Origin: Tritrichomonas musculus
Lineage: Eukaryota > Parabasalia > Tritrichomonadida > Tritrichomonadidae
Direction of reading: 5' to 3'
NCBI GenBank assembly: GCA_039105265.1
Contig: JAPFFF010000003.1
Span: 6,014,001-6,078,000 of the forward strand
DNA: 64,000 nucleotides
The translations under genes and the position numbers were made by a program. The notes beneath the pieces were generated by a model. That model worked only from the letters and a program-made list of their open reading frames with translations, searched no databases and was not told the origin of the DNA. Within the stretch, counting starts at the first letter, position 1. The number at the start of each line of letters is the position of its first letter. Positions 18,314-28,110 of the stretch are shown piece by piece.

Positions 18314-19942
18314 ATGATTCCTGATTATTTCTATTTTTTTCGAAGGAATCTACGATATTTATTTATATTAGCTATTTGGATATTATCAATAATTCGAAAT
18401 CATGGCGGTAATGTTTATTATAGTATTATATCTGCCATTATCATTTATATTCCATTTATTACTTCCAATCTTTCATTATCACAACACTTTATACTTATTC
18501 CATCATTAATTCTTTTATTTTCGACTATTACTCTTACCAATTTTGATTTATCATATCAAATTTTTATAATTTTTTTAAACGTGGACATAATAATTCAGAT
18601 AAAAAATATGACACTATACGCCATTTTAGATATTATCATATTTGGATTTTCGATTTTTCAAACTGGATGTACTGATCTTCGATATATAATTCTTGTATTA
18701 ACTTTAAATTTTTGTTCATGCTATATGATTGATATTGCAACAAATTTTCAGTTTATTCATAATGGATTTACTTTTTTTACGGCATGCATATCTTCTTTTC
18801 TTCAATGCTCAACTGGGCAACAAATGAACACTTTTGTTTTTCTATTTTCTCTATTTTTATCATTACCTCACTTTCCACTTCCAGTTCCCCCACAACGAAT
18901 CAGTTATGAAAACTTTAAAGTTTTAATATATATTATTTTAACGTTATTATGCAATATTATCGCAATTGAATATGGTGTTTTATATAATGCATTATCCATT
19001 ATCAGTGATGCTATGATGTCGATGTGTAATTGCGTCACAATGATAGGAGAGATAATTGCTGATATTGCTTCATATATGCCTCCAACAAAAAATTTTCCAT
19101 ATGGATTTAAACGTGGAATAATTATATGTGATTTTACAGTAACGATACTACTAACATATGTTACATTTGATTTAATATCGTCAGCCATTTCAACCTTAAT
19201 ATCATATGATTTTACATCATCAATGACAAATTCAAATAATAACAGTTCTTCTATATTGTTATCATCATCACCATCTTTAGTCTCATCTTTGTTGTCTTTA
19301 CTTGCCTCACCTGCTGCAAAAAACGCCAATCCATTACAAACAAATTCATCTGAAAACAACTTCTCATTGCTACAGGATATTGGAAATACTTCTCAGAACA
19401 TAACTAATGGAAACTTAAATGATATAAATTCGAAAAATCCAATGGAATTGTTCTACGTTGCTCTTTTAGGAATGCTTAATAATCTTTTTGGGCTCTTTTT
19501 CCTTGGAACAATTCATTTTACAACTTGTACAATCGCTGAAGATGGGAATTCTATGTCTGTATTTAGTGATTTTATTAGTTCTTTGTCTGTTGTTTTATGT
19601 TCAATTTTGTCTGTGTTTTTCAATATCAATTTTATTGATCCATTTATATCAATTTTCATTTCTTTAATGATTTTTAGTTTATCTATTTCTCGAATGTTTA
19701 AACTTTTTAAGATTTTAATGCAATCAACACCAGATTATTTTGAACAAAGAGAGTTTTTGGCTGGAATTAGTGATAATATGGATAATGTTTCACAATATAA
19801 CGCGTGGTCATTAGATGAAAAAACCAATGTTGTCACATTCCAGATGCCAAAAAAGAAATCAAATGAAACAGAAAGGATTCGAGAAAAAATAAAGAATATT
19901 TTACAGAATAATCCTAATTTAATCTTAACATATGAAAACTAA
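18314..19942 (+). CDS. ZnT5/Msc2-like cation diffusion facilitator with degenerate metal sites
   Basis: 542 residues from the first in-frame ATG at 18314; 24 more codons are open upstream but contain no ATG before a stop at 18227. The N-terminal 200 residues form about eight membrane segments, as in ZnT5/Msc2, followed by the CDF core: NALSIISDAMMSMCNCVTMI, then MPPTKNFPYGFKRG (family PP...F.YG..R.E) and a membrane helix, a Ser/Asn-rich insert of about 85 residues, then ALLGMLNNLFGLFF, and SVFSDFISSLSVVL. CDF proteins move Zn2+ from cytosol into secretory compartments in exchange for protons. Here the metal-binding HxxxD of the first site is MxxxN, and the His of the second site is Ser with only its Asp kept, and there is no His-rich loop. 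That is the ZnT6-like state, so a non-transporting partner subunit is more likely than an active pump. Confidence 0.75.
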   Translation: MIPDYFYFFRRNLRYLFILAIWILSIIRNHGGNVYYSIISAIIIYIPFITSNLSLSQHFILIPSLILLFSTITLTNFDLSYQIFIIFLNVDIIIQIKNMTLYAILDIIIFGFSIFQTGCTDLRYIILVLTLNFCSCYMIDIATNFQFIHNGFTFFTACISSFLQCSTGQQMNTFVFLFSLFLSLPHFPLPVPPQRISYENFKVLIYIILTLLCNIIAIEYGVLYNALSIISDAMMSMCNCVTMIGEIIADIASYMPPTKNFPYGFKRGIIICDFTVTILLTYVTFDLISSAISTLISYDFTSSMTNSNNNSSSILLSSSPSLVSSLLSLLASPAAKNANPLQTNSSENNFSLLQDIGNTSQNITNGNLNDINSKNPMELFYVALLGMLNNLFGLFFLGTIHFTTCTIAEDGNSMSVFSDFISSLSVVLCSILSVFFNINFIDPFISIFISLMIFSLSISRMFKLFKILMQSTPDYFEQREFLAGISDNMDNVSQYNAWSLDEKTNVVTFQMPKKKSNETERIREKIKNILQNNPNLILTYEN

Positions 19943-20067
19943 GAGAAAAAATTATTATAATAATAGATTGTATCTTAATATATATTAATAAATATGTGAA
20001 TTATAGCATAATTCTTTATTTTTTTTTTTAAATTTTGGAGATAAATGTAACCATATTTATTCGTTAT

Positions 20068-20072
20068 TCATA
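20068..20072 (+). promoter_or_regulatory. Initiator-like element TCATA
   Basis: TCATA ends two bases before the ATG at 20074. It favours that ATG over the upstream TTG-started reading. Confidence 0.35.
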
Positions 20073-20073
20073 T

Positions 20074-20922
20074 ATGGATTATGATACTTTAAGACAGAAT
20101 AGAATAAATCAGGAATTAGCAGATCTTCCTTTTTCTTCACGCACTCCTCGTGTTCAAAGGAGACAACAAACCAATAGTTGTAATAGGTTTGTTAATGATC
20201 CAATTCGTCAAAATAAAAAGCCAAAGAAAAAGCTAAGAACTAACTTTTATGAAGGGATTGCATCAGAAAGATATTATAGTGGCACTCCCTTTTCATTAAG
20301 TTCTGAAAAGTATATGAATGATATTGATACAATTGAGGCTCATGCAAGATTTTGCAAATCTAAAAGGCCAGGACAAGATATAGAAGAATCAGAAAAAATG
20401 GAATTTTTTTTGAAAATGAAAAAAAATAATTATGTTCATGTCAAAACCTATAAAGAGCAACAGCACGATGGCTATGATATAAATCATGATCATTTATTTT
20501 TTAATAATAATAATAATAATAATAGAGAAAACAAGTCTTCAAAGAATACTAAAAAGTCAAATTTTAAATTAAATGAAGGCTCGTATCCATCATTTTGTAT
20601 ACCATATCATGAGAGAATTCGAGAATTAATTAAAAAAGAAATGTCCATTCAAAATCAGCAATCTAATTCTACAATTGCAGAAGGCAACGATATAAGAGGA
20701 TTAGCCGAATTAAACAATGCTGGCATTGATAATGAGGAAACTCAAAAAAGAAAGAAAAAGCGCACACAAGAATTTTATACACCAAACATTCATGTTACAA
20801 GAAGAGTGAAAGCTTATTATATTGCAAATAATATGGAAATACCTGATTTTCTTCAGCGTATTGACCCAGTTCCATTAAGGTATGATAGAATAGTGCATTA
20901 TCATCCAGATTCAGTTGATTAA
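20074..20922 (+). CDS. Hypothetical basic, Asn-rich protein
   Basis: 282 residues, unrecognised. The composition is basic and polar with a run of seven or more Asn encoded by AAT repeats near 20503-20523, two basic clusters (QNKKPKKKLR and RKKKRTQEF) and no membrane segment. Possible ordered parts are SERYYSGTPFSLSSEKYM and the C-terminal MEIPDFLQRIDPVPLRYDRI. The clusters could act as nuclear signals. It follows the CDF gene in the same direction after about 130 bases but has its own initiator-like element, so co-transcription is not implied. Confidence 0.7.
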   Translation: MDYDTLRQNRINQELADLPFSSRTPRVQRRQQTNSCNRFVNDPIRQNKKPKKKLRTNFYEGIASERYYSGTPFSLSSEKYMNDIDTIEAHARFCKSKRPGQDIEESEKMEFFLKMKKNNYVHVKTYKEQQHDGYDINHDHLFFNNNNNNNRENKSSKNTKKSNFKLNEGSYPSFCIPYHERIRELIKKEMSIQNQQSNSTIAEGNDIRGLAELNNAGIDNEETQKRKKKRTQEFYTPNIHVTRRVKAYYIANNMEIPDFLQRIDPVPLRYDRIVHYHPDSVD

Positions 20923-21119
20923 TCAAAAAGAAATAGAAGTCTCATTACAATATCTTTTTTAAGTTAGCTAATATTTGCTCAATATTGCTTAAAAAATTGT
21001 TAAGCCGTCAGTGATTGTTTCCAATATTTTTAGTTAGTTGTAACAATGATTTGAATTCATGTAAGTCTTATTTTATTTTGGGATCTGTGATAATATTCAT
21101 GACTTTTCTTCAGTAATTG
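20923..21119. other. Intergenic DNA, no gene seen
   Basis: Short AT-rich spacer before a decayed repeat-protein fragment. Confidence 0.5.
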
Positions 21120-21390
21120 AATTTTCACCTAGAAATTCTAGAAGAGCACTTTAAAAAATATTATATTGCTTCAGCTGATGGAGGCAAATGTAATGATATG
21201 CCTAATAAGAATCAATCCATAACTCTAAAATGACAAGTGGCAAGAAGGAGGCAGTATGGCTAGTCAAATTGGCTTCCGATAAAAGTGGCCTATATGCTAT
21301 TAAAACTGGCTGGTGATGGTGCTGATTTAGATAATGCTGGATCTAGCAGGTACTGCAAAATGCAAGCTAAAAATGATGATTGATTGATTA
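21120..21390 (+). pseudogene. Decayed Sel1-like repeat fragment
   Basis: Peptides in shifting frames resemble consecutive Sel1-like repeats: EEHFKKYYIASADGGKCNDM (family EAAKYYK.AAD.GN..AM), KKEAVWLVKLASDKSGLYAI, and ADLDNAGSSRYCKMQAKNDD (family ..EAARYYK.AAD.GD). Stops and frameshifts separate them. Sel1-like arrays are common in trichomonad proteins, often attached to kinases, so this is likely the tail of a dead copy. It lies tail-to-tail with the DENN-like gene. The resemblance is short and unproven. Confidence 0.4.
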
Positions 21391-21474
21391 TTTGCTTAAA
21401 ATTCATGGTATATAAAAATTTTTTTTATTAATAAATACATAACAAAATAAATAACATATTTGTGGCTTACAATT

Positions 21475-24387
21475 TCACTTATACAAAATAACAGTCAATC
21501 CTGTGGTTGTTCGGTTATTGAAGAGGACTGGTCTGCACTTCTGCTTATTGAAGTAGCAGTATATCCAGTACTTCAGTATTGGCTCATCTTCAGCGCTGAA
21601 ACCAGTTTCATTTAGTATTTCCTCTCTTGTTGGCAAATTATCACTTTTCGATAATTCCGCCAATTTCGAGACGAATCTAGCTGTCACCGCATTTATTGTT
21701 GAGTACATGTTCAATATGAACAAGTTCTCTGATTCTGATCCTTCTAGCATCATTGAATTACTGTTGCTTATAGAGCTTGCGTCACTTAAGAAAGAAGACC
21801 TGAAAGACTTCCTTCCATGCTTCGTTCCACTGTAAGTACCGATGTCAATACCGCGTCTAAGGCTTGTGTAAGTGGAGAATTCGCTGTCTGTTTCGGAAAT
21901 GCTGAATTCGCTTTCGTTTTCCAACTCGTTGATGAGCATTGAGTTTTGTGGAGACAAGTGAGGGTCATAGCCGTCGTTGTTGACATTAGAAGAGCCTTGT
22001 CGTGTTGAGGAACTTGGATTACACATTGTTATTATCGAAGAAGAAGAGGATCTTAATGGAGCATTTTTAAGATTTTTTGATTTTTGATGTTGCATTGAAT
22101 TTTTTGATGTTGGCGATATTTGGTCGAAGACGAATTGCGGCGAAGGACGAGTTGGGGACTCGGAGGAAGTCAATGATAACGGTGAAGGAGGTGAAGTGAC
22201 CGTTTGTTTATTGAAAGATGACTTCATTTTTCTTTTTGAATTAGAAATAGGTGAAAAAGTGGACGAGGAAGACGATACGGAGTGCGAACTCTTCAATGTT
22301 AGATTTGACGGTTGCTGCGGCAGTTGCATTTGGTCTAATTGTGAAGTGGACTGGTACCCAGAGATGCCGCCGTCACTCAGATGAAGAGAGGCCTCTTTTC
22401 CGAGCTCGTTCATTACGAAAGATGAGTCTGGACAACAGTCGCCTCGATAAACGTTCGTCGCCAGATCGAGAACGCTTAGAAGTTCCTGGTCGTTTTCATT
22501 TTTATTTGAAAAAGTGGTGACGATAGGAAATTTTCTTTTGTTTTGTTTTTCATTCAAATTTGAAAGCTTTGAATCGAGGCTGTTGTCACTCGAATTGACA
22601 GAGCTCTGCTTGATGTGGTTCGTAACAACAATGGAGTACTTGAAGCACTCACGGGGCTCAACGGAATCCTTAACTAGAATGATCTGTGATTCTGTGTAAT
22701 GATCATTAAAAATATCTTCGTTGTCTTCTTCTTCATTTTCATCATTTATGACTTTTATTTCAAGAGAATTTTGGGTCTCAATTTCGGGTGTCACTTTTTT
22801 GCGATGTTTCCTCTTTTGTTCTTTAATGAGTGAAAATGGAGCAAGTAGAGAAAATCTGTCAGCAAGACTTTTTCCGTGAACTGTATCTTGTTTGGTTGTC
22901 AAAATTACAAGGGTGCCCCCGGAAAGTATGGTGAAGGCACAGTAGTGAAATACTTTGAATTTGACAAGCCATTGAAGAGTGAAAACTGACATATCATAAT
23001 TGGTATTGAGGATATTAGTAACGAGTTGAGAATAACGGCCTTTAAAACCGCCATAATTGAAGTCATATATGTAATCTAGATCATATCGACGATTGCTGGG
23101 TGGTTTTGGCACTAAAGGTGGTTTCTTATGTCGGAATATCCAGGATGATTCTGAACGTCGCTTAGTTGAGTCTCTTCCTTTTTCTTTGCTCGAATTTTTT
23201 CTGAGCTTTTTAGTATTAGCATAACTTTCTGGAGTTAATGAAGTTGCAAACATTACTTTTTTAGTAGCTTCTTTGTCTGGACTCGTGTTTTCGTTGTAAT
23301 CAATTTTGGTATTTGATGTTGCGAAAGATAAATTAGTCAATAGTTTTTCATTGTTTAAACTTTCTGCAATGATTCGTTCATCACCAAAGTAACTACTACT
23401 ATTTTTGAAATTTTCTAAATCTTCGCTAGAACTACTGAGGTTGCTATTTTTTTTAAAATTGCTATTTGAGAGATTAAAAGGTGGAAGACTACGGAAAAGA
23501 TCAATATCAATATGTGCTGCTATTGCAGCGCTCGTCTCTGTCATAGGTAAGTTAGCAATGAGATCTTGAAGATCATAAACAATAGAATAGTTGAAATCAG
23601 TTATGTCTTCTATCAAACGTAAATTATTGTCAATTTTGGTAAAAAATAATTCATCTTTTATTTCACCATGAATATCTAACTGAAATTTTTTTTGGGTTAA
23701 GTTTGATTCAACAAGATTTTCTTTTTCTATTTTATCATCTGAGGCAGTGGAATCATTATTATGTTTCTGTTGAAGTTTTTCTTCATCTTTAATGATTTTA
23801 TCAATATCAATGCCAAAAGAAGGAAGATACAATTTTAATTCTGTAAGTTTTGACTTTAGCTGAGGTGAGTTAGTAGCATCAGCGGTTTTTAATAACGATA
23901 GTGAATAGCCTTGAACTTCATTAATAAATAAATTGTATGAGTTTTGATAAATCTGATCAATGATATCTGTTAATTTGTTAATGTAGGCCTCATGAACAAA
24001 TTTGATAATATCAGGACTTGGATTGGCAACAACGAGGACAACGGAACGTGCAAAACCGCGGGCTTGACAATCTAAAACTTGCGAGTATAATGCAATATAA
24101 TATTGTTCTTCGAATTTTGATATAACATTTGTAACTCTTTGGCTATAATTAGTTAATGAAGGTATAGCAGAATCAGGTGGAGGGGTGTTTACAATAAACC
24201 TCATGAAGGCGTCATTACTATTTCCATATTCCCATATTTTAACAGGTCCAGATCCTTGTGAAAATTCATAAAAAGCGCTGAAAAATTGTTTTTCTTCAAA
24301 ATAAACTATAAGTGATTCATCATCCATAGAAAATGATGAATTATGAGATGAAGTTGATCCACCATTTATATCTGATTTCTTCCTCAT
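21475..24387 (-). CDS. SMCR8/folliculin-like longin-DENN protein
   Basis: 970 residues from ATG 24385-24387. The N-terminal 190 residues fit the longin (uDENN) part of the folliculin/SMCR8 family: LDCQARGFARSVVLVVANPS (family D..ARGFVR...L....), then a helix with KFVHEAYINKLTDIIDQIY and further helices including the IVYDLQDLIANLP region. Residues about 435-520 fit a central DENN module: DFNYGGFKGRYSQLV and HYCAFTILSGGTLVILTTKQ (family LLSGR.LV.LG...), followed by LLAPFSLI. A Ser-rich disordered stretch fills about 640-880, and the last 80 residues form a helical C-terminus (TREEILNETGF, LKYWIYCYFNK). Family members are Rab/Arf/Rag GTPase regulators in lysosome, TOR and autophagy control. The 3' half has visibly higher GC than the 5' half. 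Assignment is by motif order, so moderate. Confidence 0.75.
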   Translation of the reverse strand: MRKKSDINGGSTSSHNSSFSMDDESLIVYFEEKQFFSAFYEFSQGSGPVKIWEYGNSNDAFMRFIVNTPPPDSAIPSLTNYSQRVTNVISKFEEQYYIALYSQVLDCQARGFARSVVLVVANPSPDIIKFVHEAYINKLTDIIDQIYQNSYNLFINEVQGYSLSLLKTADATNSPQLKSKLTELKLYLPSFGIDIDKIIKDEEKLQQKHNNDSTASDDKIEKENLVESNLTQKKFQLDIHGEIKDELFFTKIDNNLRLIEDITDFNYSIVYDLQDLIANLPMTETSAAIAAHIDIDLFRSLPPFNLSNSNFKKNSNLSSSSEDLENFKNSSSYFGDERIIAESLNNEKLLTNLSFATSNTKIDYNENTSPDKEATKKVMFATSLTPESYANTKKLRKNSSKEKGRDSTKRRSESSWIFRHKKPPLVPKPPSNRRYDLDYIYDFNYGGFKGRYSQLVTNILNTNYDMSVFTLQWLVKFKVFHYCAFTILSGGTLVILTTKQDTVHGKSLADRFSLLAPFSLIKEQKRKHRKKVTPEIETQNSLEIKVINDENEEEDNEDIFNDHYTESQIILVKDSVEPRECFKYSIVVTNHIKQSSVNSSDNSLDSKLSNLNEKQNKRKFPIVTTFSNKNENDQELLSVLDLATNVYRGDCCPDSSFVMNELGKEASLHLSDGGISGYQSTSQLDQMQLPQQPSNLTLKSSHSVSSSSSTFSPISNSKRKMKSSFNKQTVTSPPSPLSLTSSESPTRPSPQFVFDQISPTSKNSMQHQKSKNLKNAPLRSSSSSIITMCNPSSSTRQGSSNVNNDGYDPHLSPQNSMLINELENESEFSISETDSEFSTYTSLRRGIDIGTYSGTKHGRKSFRSSFLSDASSISNSNSMMLEGSESENLFILNMYSTINAVTARFVSKLAELSKSDNLPTREEILNETGFSAEDEPILKYWIYCYFNKQKCRPVLFNNRTTTGLTVILYK

Positions 24388-26328
24388 CAAATTTTATTCG
24401 ATCATATTTTCAATTCATAATAATCGGTAAAAAATCTATTTGAATTTATTTCAATAAAATAATTCAAATGATTTGAATTCGTGAGAGATCTTATTATTAT
24501 TCAAATTTAAAAAATAAATATTGCAATATAAAAAAGGAAATGTAACAAATAAATATAATGAATATTTTTATAAAATGTTCTAGTTTTTATATCTATCATA
24601 AATGAAAGTTTTCTGGAAAAAAAAAAAAGTGGTTTTAATTTCAGGAAAAAAAGAGATTTCCCATATTTAATGCCTCCAATTTATAGACTAATCTATACAT
24701 AGATTTTTACTTGAAAGATTATTTCAAAAAACAAACATTGGAAAAAAGCAGAATGGAATGATTCTGTATTGAAGAAATATTAATCTAAAAAATTAGAGTT
24801 TGCTTATTCTTTATTATAAATTTAGCAAATAAATAGAAATAACGATTATACCTAGATATTTTGGTCTAATAAATTGATAAGAAATGAAGAATTTATTTTC
24901 AAAGCATGAATATATATAAATTCAAAATTGAGATTTAAATGATTATTTTTTGAATTAGTATATTTTCATTTACAGAATTTAAATTAGCAATTTTTTCCTG
25001 TTTTTCTCAAGTGTTTATCAATTTTCTGCATTTATATTTTCAGTTTTTTTTATATTTATATATATTATGCATATATCCCATTTATTGTTTATATAATTGT
25101 TTTGCATGCTTTAAAATTATTGTTTTTTTTCTTTGATGATATTTGTAAAAGTTATTTTTTTCTATATAAAGCATTTTAACATCCATTCAAATTAATTTTC
25201 GCTAGAAACTTTAAAAATGATTAATAAATATTTTTCTTAAATTGATTTTCAAACAATAAGTATAAATAATAGAATTGAATTTCCATATGGATGTGTTTTT
25301 GAGATTGAGAAAGAAACATCAATTGATAAGTTTATTTCACTCAAAATAAATATAAATTCAATTTTTATTTTCCTCTTTCTCAAATATTCTTCTAAAATAA
25401 AAACGAAAACCACTCATAAATTAATAAACAACATAAATGTCTTTTATAGAGATTAAATTTCTTTCATCAATTTTTCTTAAATAAAAAACCGATGAGAATT
25501 GATTTATATCCGTTTTTTTCATCTCAAACCATAACTGTTTCTATCCTCTCCTTATAAAGTTTGTAATATTTTCAATATCAAAATTGAAAATATTAATTCG
25601 AAAATATATTTGTATTAAAATGTTAATTCCATTTGTAACTATTTAAAATTAACATATATTAATAGTACATAAATATAAATAATTATAAAATTTATATCTT
25701 AATTATATAACTCTAGAATTTTAGAAACAAAAATTGAGAAAAATTTAACAAAAATTTAAAATAGTTTTTTCTGATTAATCTTTTGATATATATACATATA
25801 TATTTTATTTTCATCTTTATAAACAAATAATATAAATAAATAAATACTAAATTATAAATATTCTAAAGAAAATAATTTGGAATGGATATATTAAAAAATG
25901 AGTTTAAAATCTGAAAAAGCTTATAAAATTTGGTTTTAAATGAAAAAGTTGTATATAATTCTTGATTTGTTATAAACTATGATTTCTTTGAAAAAGTTAG
26001 CATTCTAAATTGAAACACTAACCAAAATGTAAATTTTGAAATTTTCAATTTATCTCAAATTTTAAAAAAATGAAATTCTTTGATTATTAACCAATTCTAT
26101 ATATTTTTAAAAATTATTTTTAAATAAATAATTTTGCAACCAATTTAATTTGTGATCTTTATAATATTAAAGAAAAAGTTTCAAAATATAATCAATTTCA
26201 TCGTTCTAATAAAAAATAAATCAATTAACTTTTTGAAATAAATTGATAACAATTATATTATAAATTTCAATTATTAATTCCGGACCTGGAACTTTTTCAA
26301 ATTAGTATCAAAAAAGGTTATTATTCGA
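24388..26328. other. Divergent intergenic region of 1.9 kb, no gene seen
   Basis: Extremely AT-rich, with no coding frame worth reporting. It separates the divergent DENN-like and WD40 genes. AACTTTTTGAAATAAA (26226) and AACTTTTTCAAATT (26291) stand 100 and 35 bases before the WD40 start. Confidence 0.5.
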
Positions 26329-28059
26329 ATGAGTGAAGATTCGTCGTCTTCGGATGCTTACTTTGAAATGTTTGTTAGCGAATATGATAGAGCAGGTATA
26401 CCTCAATACGATAAAAAAGTGGACTTGTCCGTAAAGCTCAACACTTTTCAAGATCTTTCGAATATAAATCTGACGGGGAATAAAAATTCAGAAATTGAAA
26501 TTCAAGCATTGCAAGGTAACAAAGACTCGTCGTCATACGAATTTGTTAGTTTGTTTAATCGACAGCTCTCTAAATCCGAAAATAGCATTCATAACTTCCC
26601 TTGTACTTCGGGAAATTCGATTAATAACATATCCAAAACGAATATTATATTATCAAAAACTATTCCATGGTTAATTACCCCAAAAAAATCAGTAGATCAA
26701 AATAATTTAAACAAAAATGCTAATTTACTATATGCGATTAAAACCGAATTTCTTTTATGTTCAATTTCTATTAATCATGATGGATCTATTTTCGCATTTT
26801 CTGATGGTAGCCAAGTGTATTTTGTTTCACTTCAAGATGGGTCCAATATCTATTCTGTATGCTTGCCGCCAGATAATCGTGAAATACAAACGCGTGCTTT
26901 ATGTTTTTCAAAAGACTCCAAATATCTCGCCGCAAGTATATGTAAAGGAAAAATTGCTATTATTTCAGACAAATCCGTTCAGGCTGTGTTGTCAAAGCAC
27001 ACAAATATAGTATCATCGCTTGCATTCACCGATGAATATCTTATTAGTGGAGGATTTGATGGATCTTTGATATTATGGAAGATTAATTCAAAAAACGATA
27101 ATGATTTCGCCCAAACGCCAAAGAGTAATAATTATGCTCATGGGCAAATGTCATCGTCTTCATCAACTTCATCGTCTAATAGTAATTCACCTTTTTCTTT
27201 ATATAAAGAAATACAATATCAAAGTGTAATATCGATAGATTGTTGTCAAACCAATTCATTTGTTGCAATTGGATTTGCTAATTCAACTGTCGGAATTTTC
27301 GATAGTAAATACATTATTGGAGATGCAGAAAAAGATTTTGAAAATGAAAAAGATGATTTTTCTTCTTCATCTTCAAATTCTGCTAATCAGGATAATGAAG
27401 CTCGGGTTAATTCAACTCATTCTCTTGATGCTCTCGATACAATAATTTCACATTATTCTGAATCTTCTCTATCTTCGCCAGATTCATCAGATACACCATC
27501 GATAGATACTAGTCACAAAGGCACTTATATTAGTAAATCAGGTGTCAATTCTAATCCTACAGAAAATACAATTCATTCAAAAATGAAAAACTCAGATACA
27601 AAAATTAAAACATTCAAAGTCCACCAAAATTCCATGCTTAACGTTATATTTTCTCCAAAAAATAATTTGATTGCAACTTGTTCAAAAGACAAGACTGCAA
27701 AGATTTGGAGAATATCTGAATTGTTGAATAATAATGTCGATAATAATATAGAAGATAATTCAAATATAGATTCGCAAAACATGATACATACCTCTCCTCC
27801 TCAATTGCAAACAACGCTTGAAGATCATTCTGATTTTGTCACTGCGTCTGCATTTTCGCCTATTGATGATATCATATTCACTGGATCGAAAGATGAAACA
27901 ATAAAAGCATGGAATATCTTAAATGGTGAGCTCTTGTTTACACTAAATGCTCATCAAAATACAGTATTTGCGATTAAGCACCATCCTTCAAAGAGAATAT
28001 TTGTTTCATGTAGCGGAGATGGCCTAATATGTGTTTGGAATTACATGTCAACAGATTAA
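26329..28059 (+). CDS. WD40-repeat protein
   Basis: 576 residues. WD40 blades are recognisable at about 141-167, 188-213, 222-250 (HTNIVSSLAF...SGGFDGSLILWKI), 300-320, 431-463 (HQNSMLNVIFSP...CSKDKTAKIWRI), 499-530 (HSDFVTASAFSP...GSKDETIKAWNI) and 541-572 (HQNTVFAIKHHP...CSGDGLICVWNY), enough for one seven-bladed propeller. A Ser-rich insert of about 75 residues (330-425) interrupts the blades. The N-terminal 130 residues are polar and unrecognised, with no LisH or F-box seen. Propellers are interaction scaffolds, so the complex cannot be named. The ATG at 26329 is first in frame. Confidence 0.85.
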   Translation: MSEDSSSSDAYFEMFVSEYDRAGIPQYDKKVDLSVKLNTFQDLSNINLTGNKNSEIEIQALQGNKDSSSYEFVSLFNRQLSKSENSIHNFPCTSGNSINNISKTNIILSKTIPWLITPKKSVDQNNLNKNANLLYAIKTEFLLCSISINHDGSIFAFSDGSQVYFVSLQDGSNIYSVCLPPDNREIQTRALCFSKDSKYLAASICKGKIAIISDKSVQAVLSKHTNIVSSLAFTDEYLISGGFDGSLILWKINSKNDNDFAQTPKSNNYAHGQMSSSSSTSSSNSNSPFSLYKEIQYQSVISIDCCQTNSFVAIGFANSTVGIFDSKYIIGDAEKDFENEKDDFSSSSSNSANQDNEARVNSTHSLDALDTIISHYSESSLSSPDSSDTPSIDTSHKGTYISKSGVNSNPTENTIHSKMKNSDTKIKTFKVHQNSMLNVIFSPKNNLIATCSKDKTAKIWRISELLNNNVDNNIEDNSNIDSQNMIHTSPPQLQTTLEDHSDFVTASAFSPIDDIIFTGSKDETIKAWNILNGELLFTLNAHQNTVFAIKHHPSKRIFVSCSGDGLICVWNYMSTD

Positions 28060-28110
28060 TTAATTGATATTATGAAAATTTTACGTTTTTTTATAAAAAT
28101 TATATTAATA

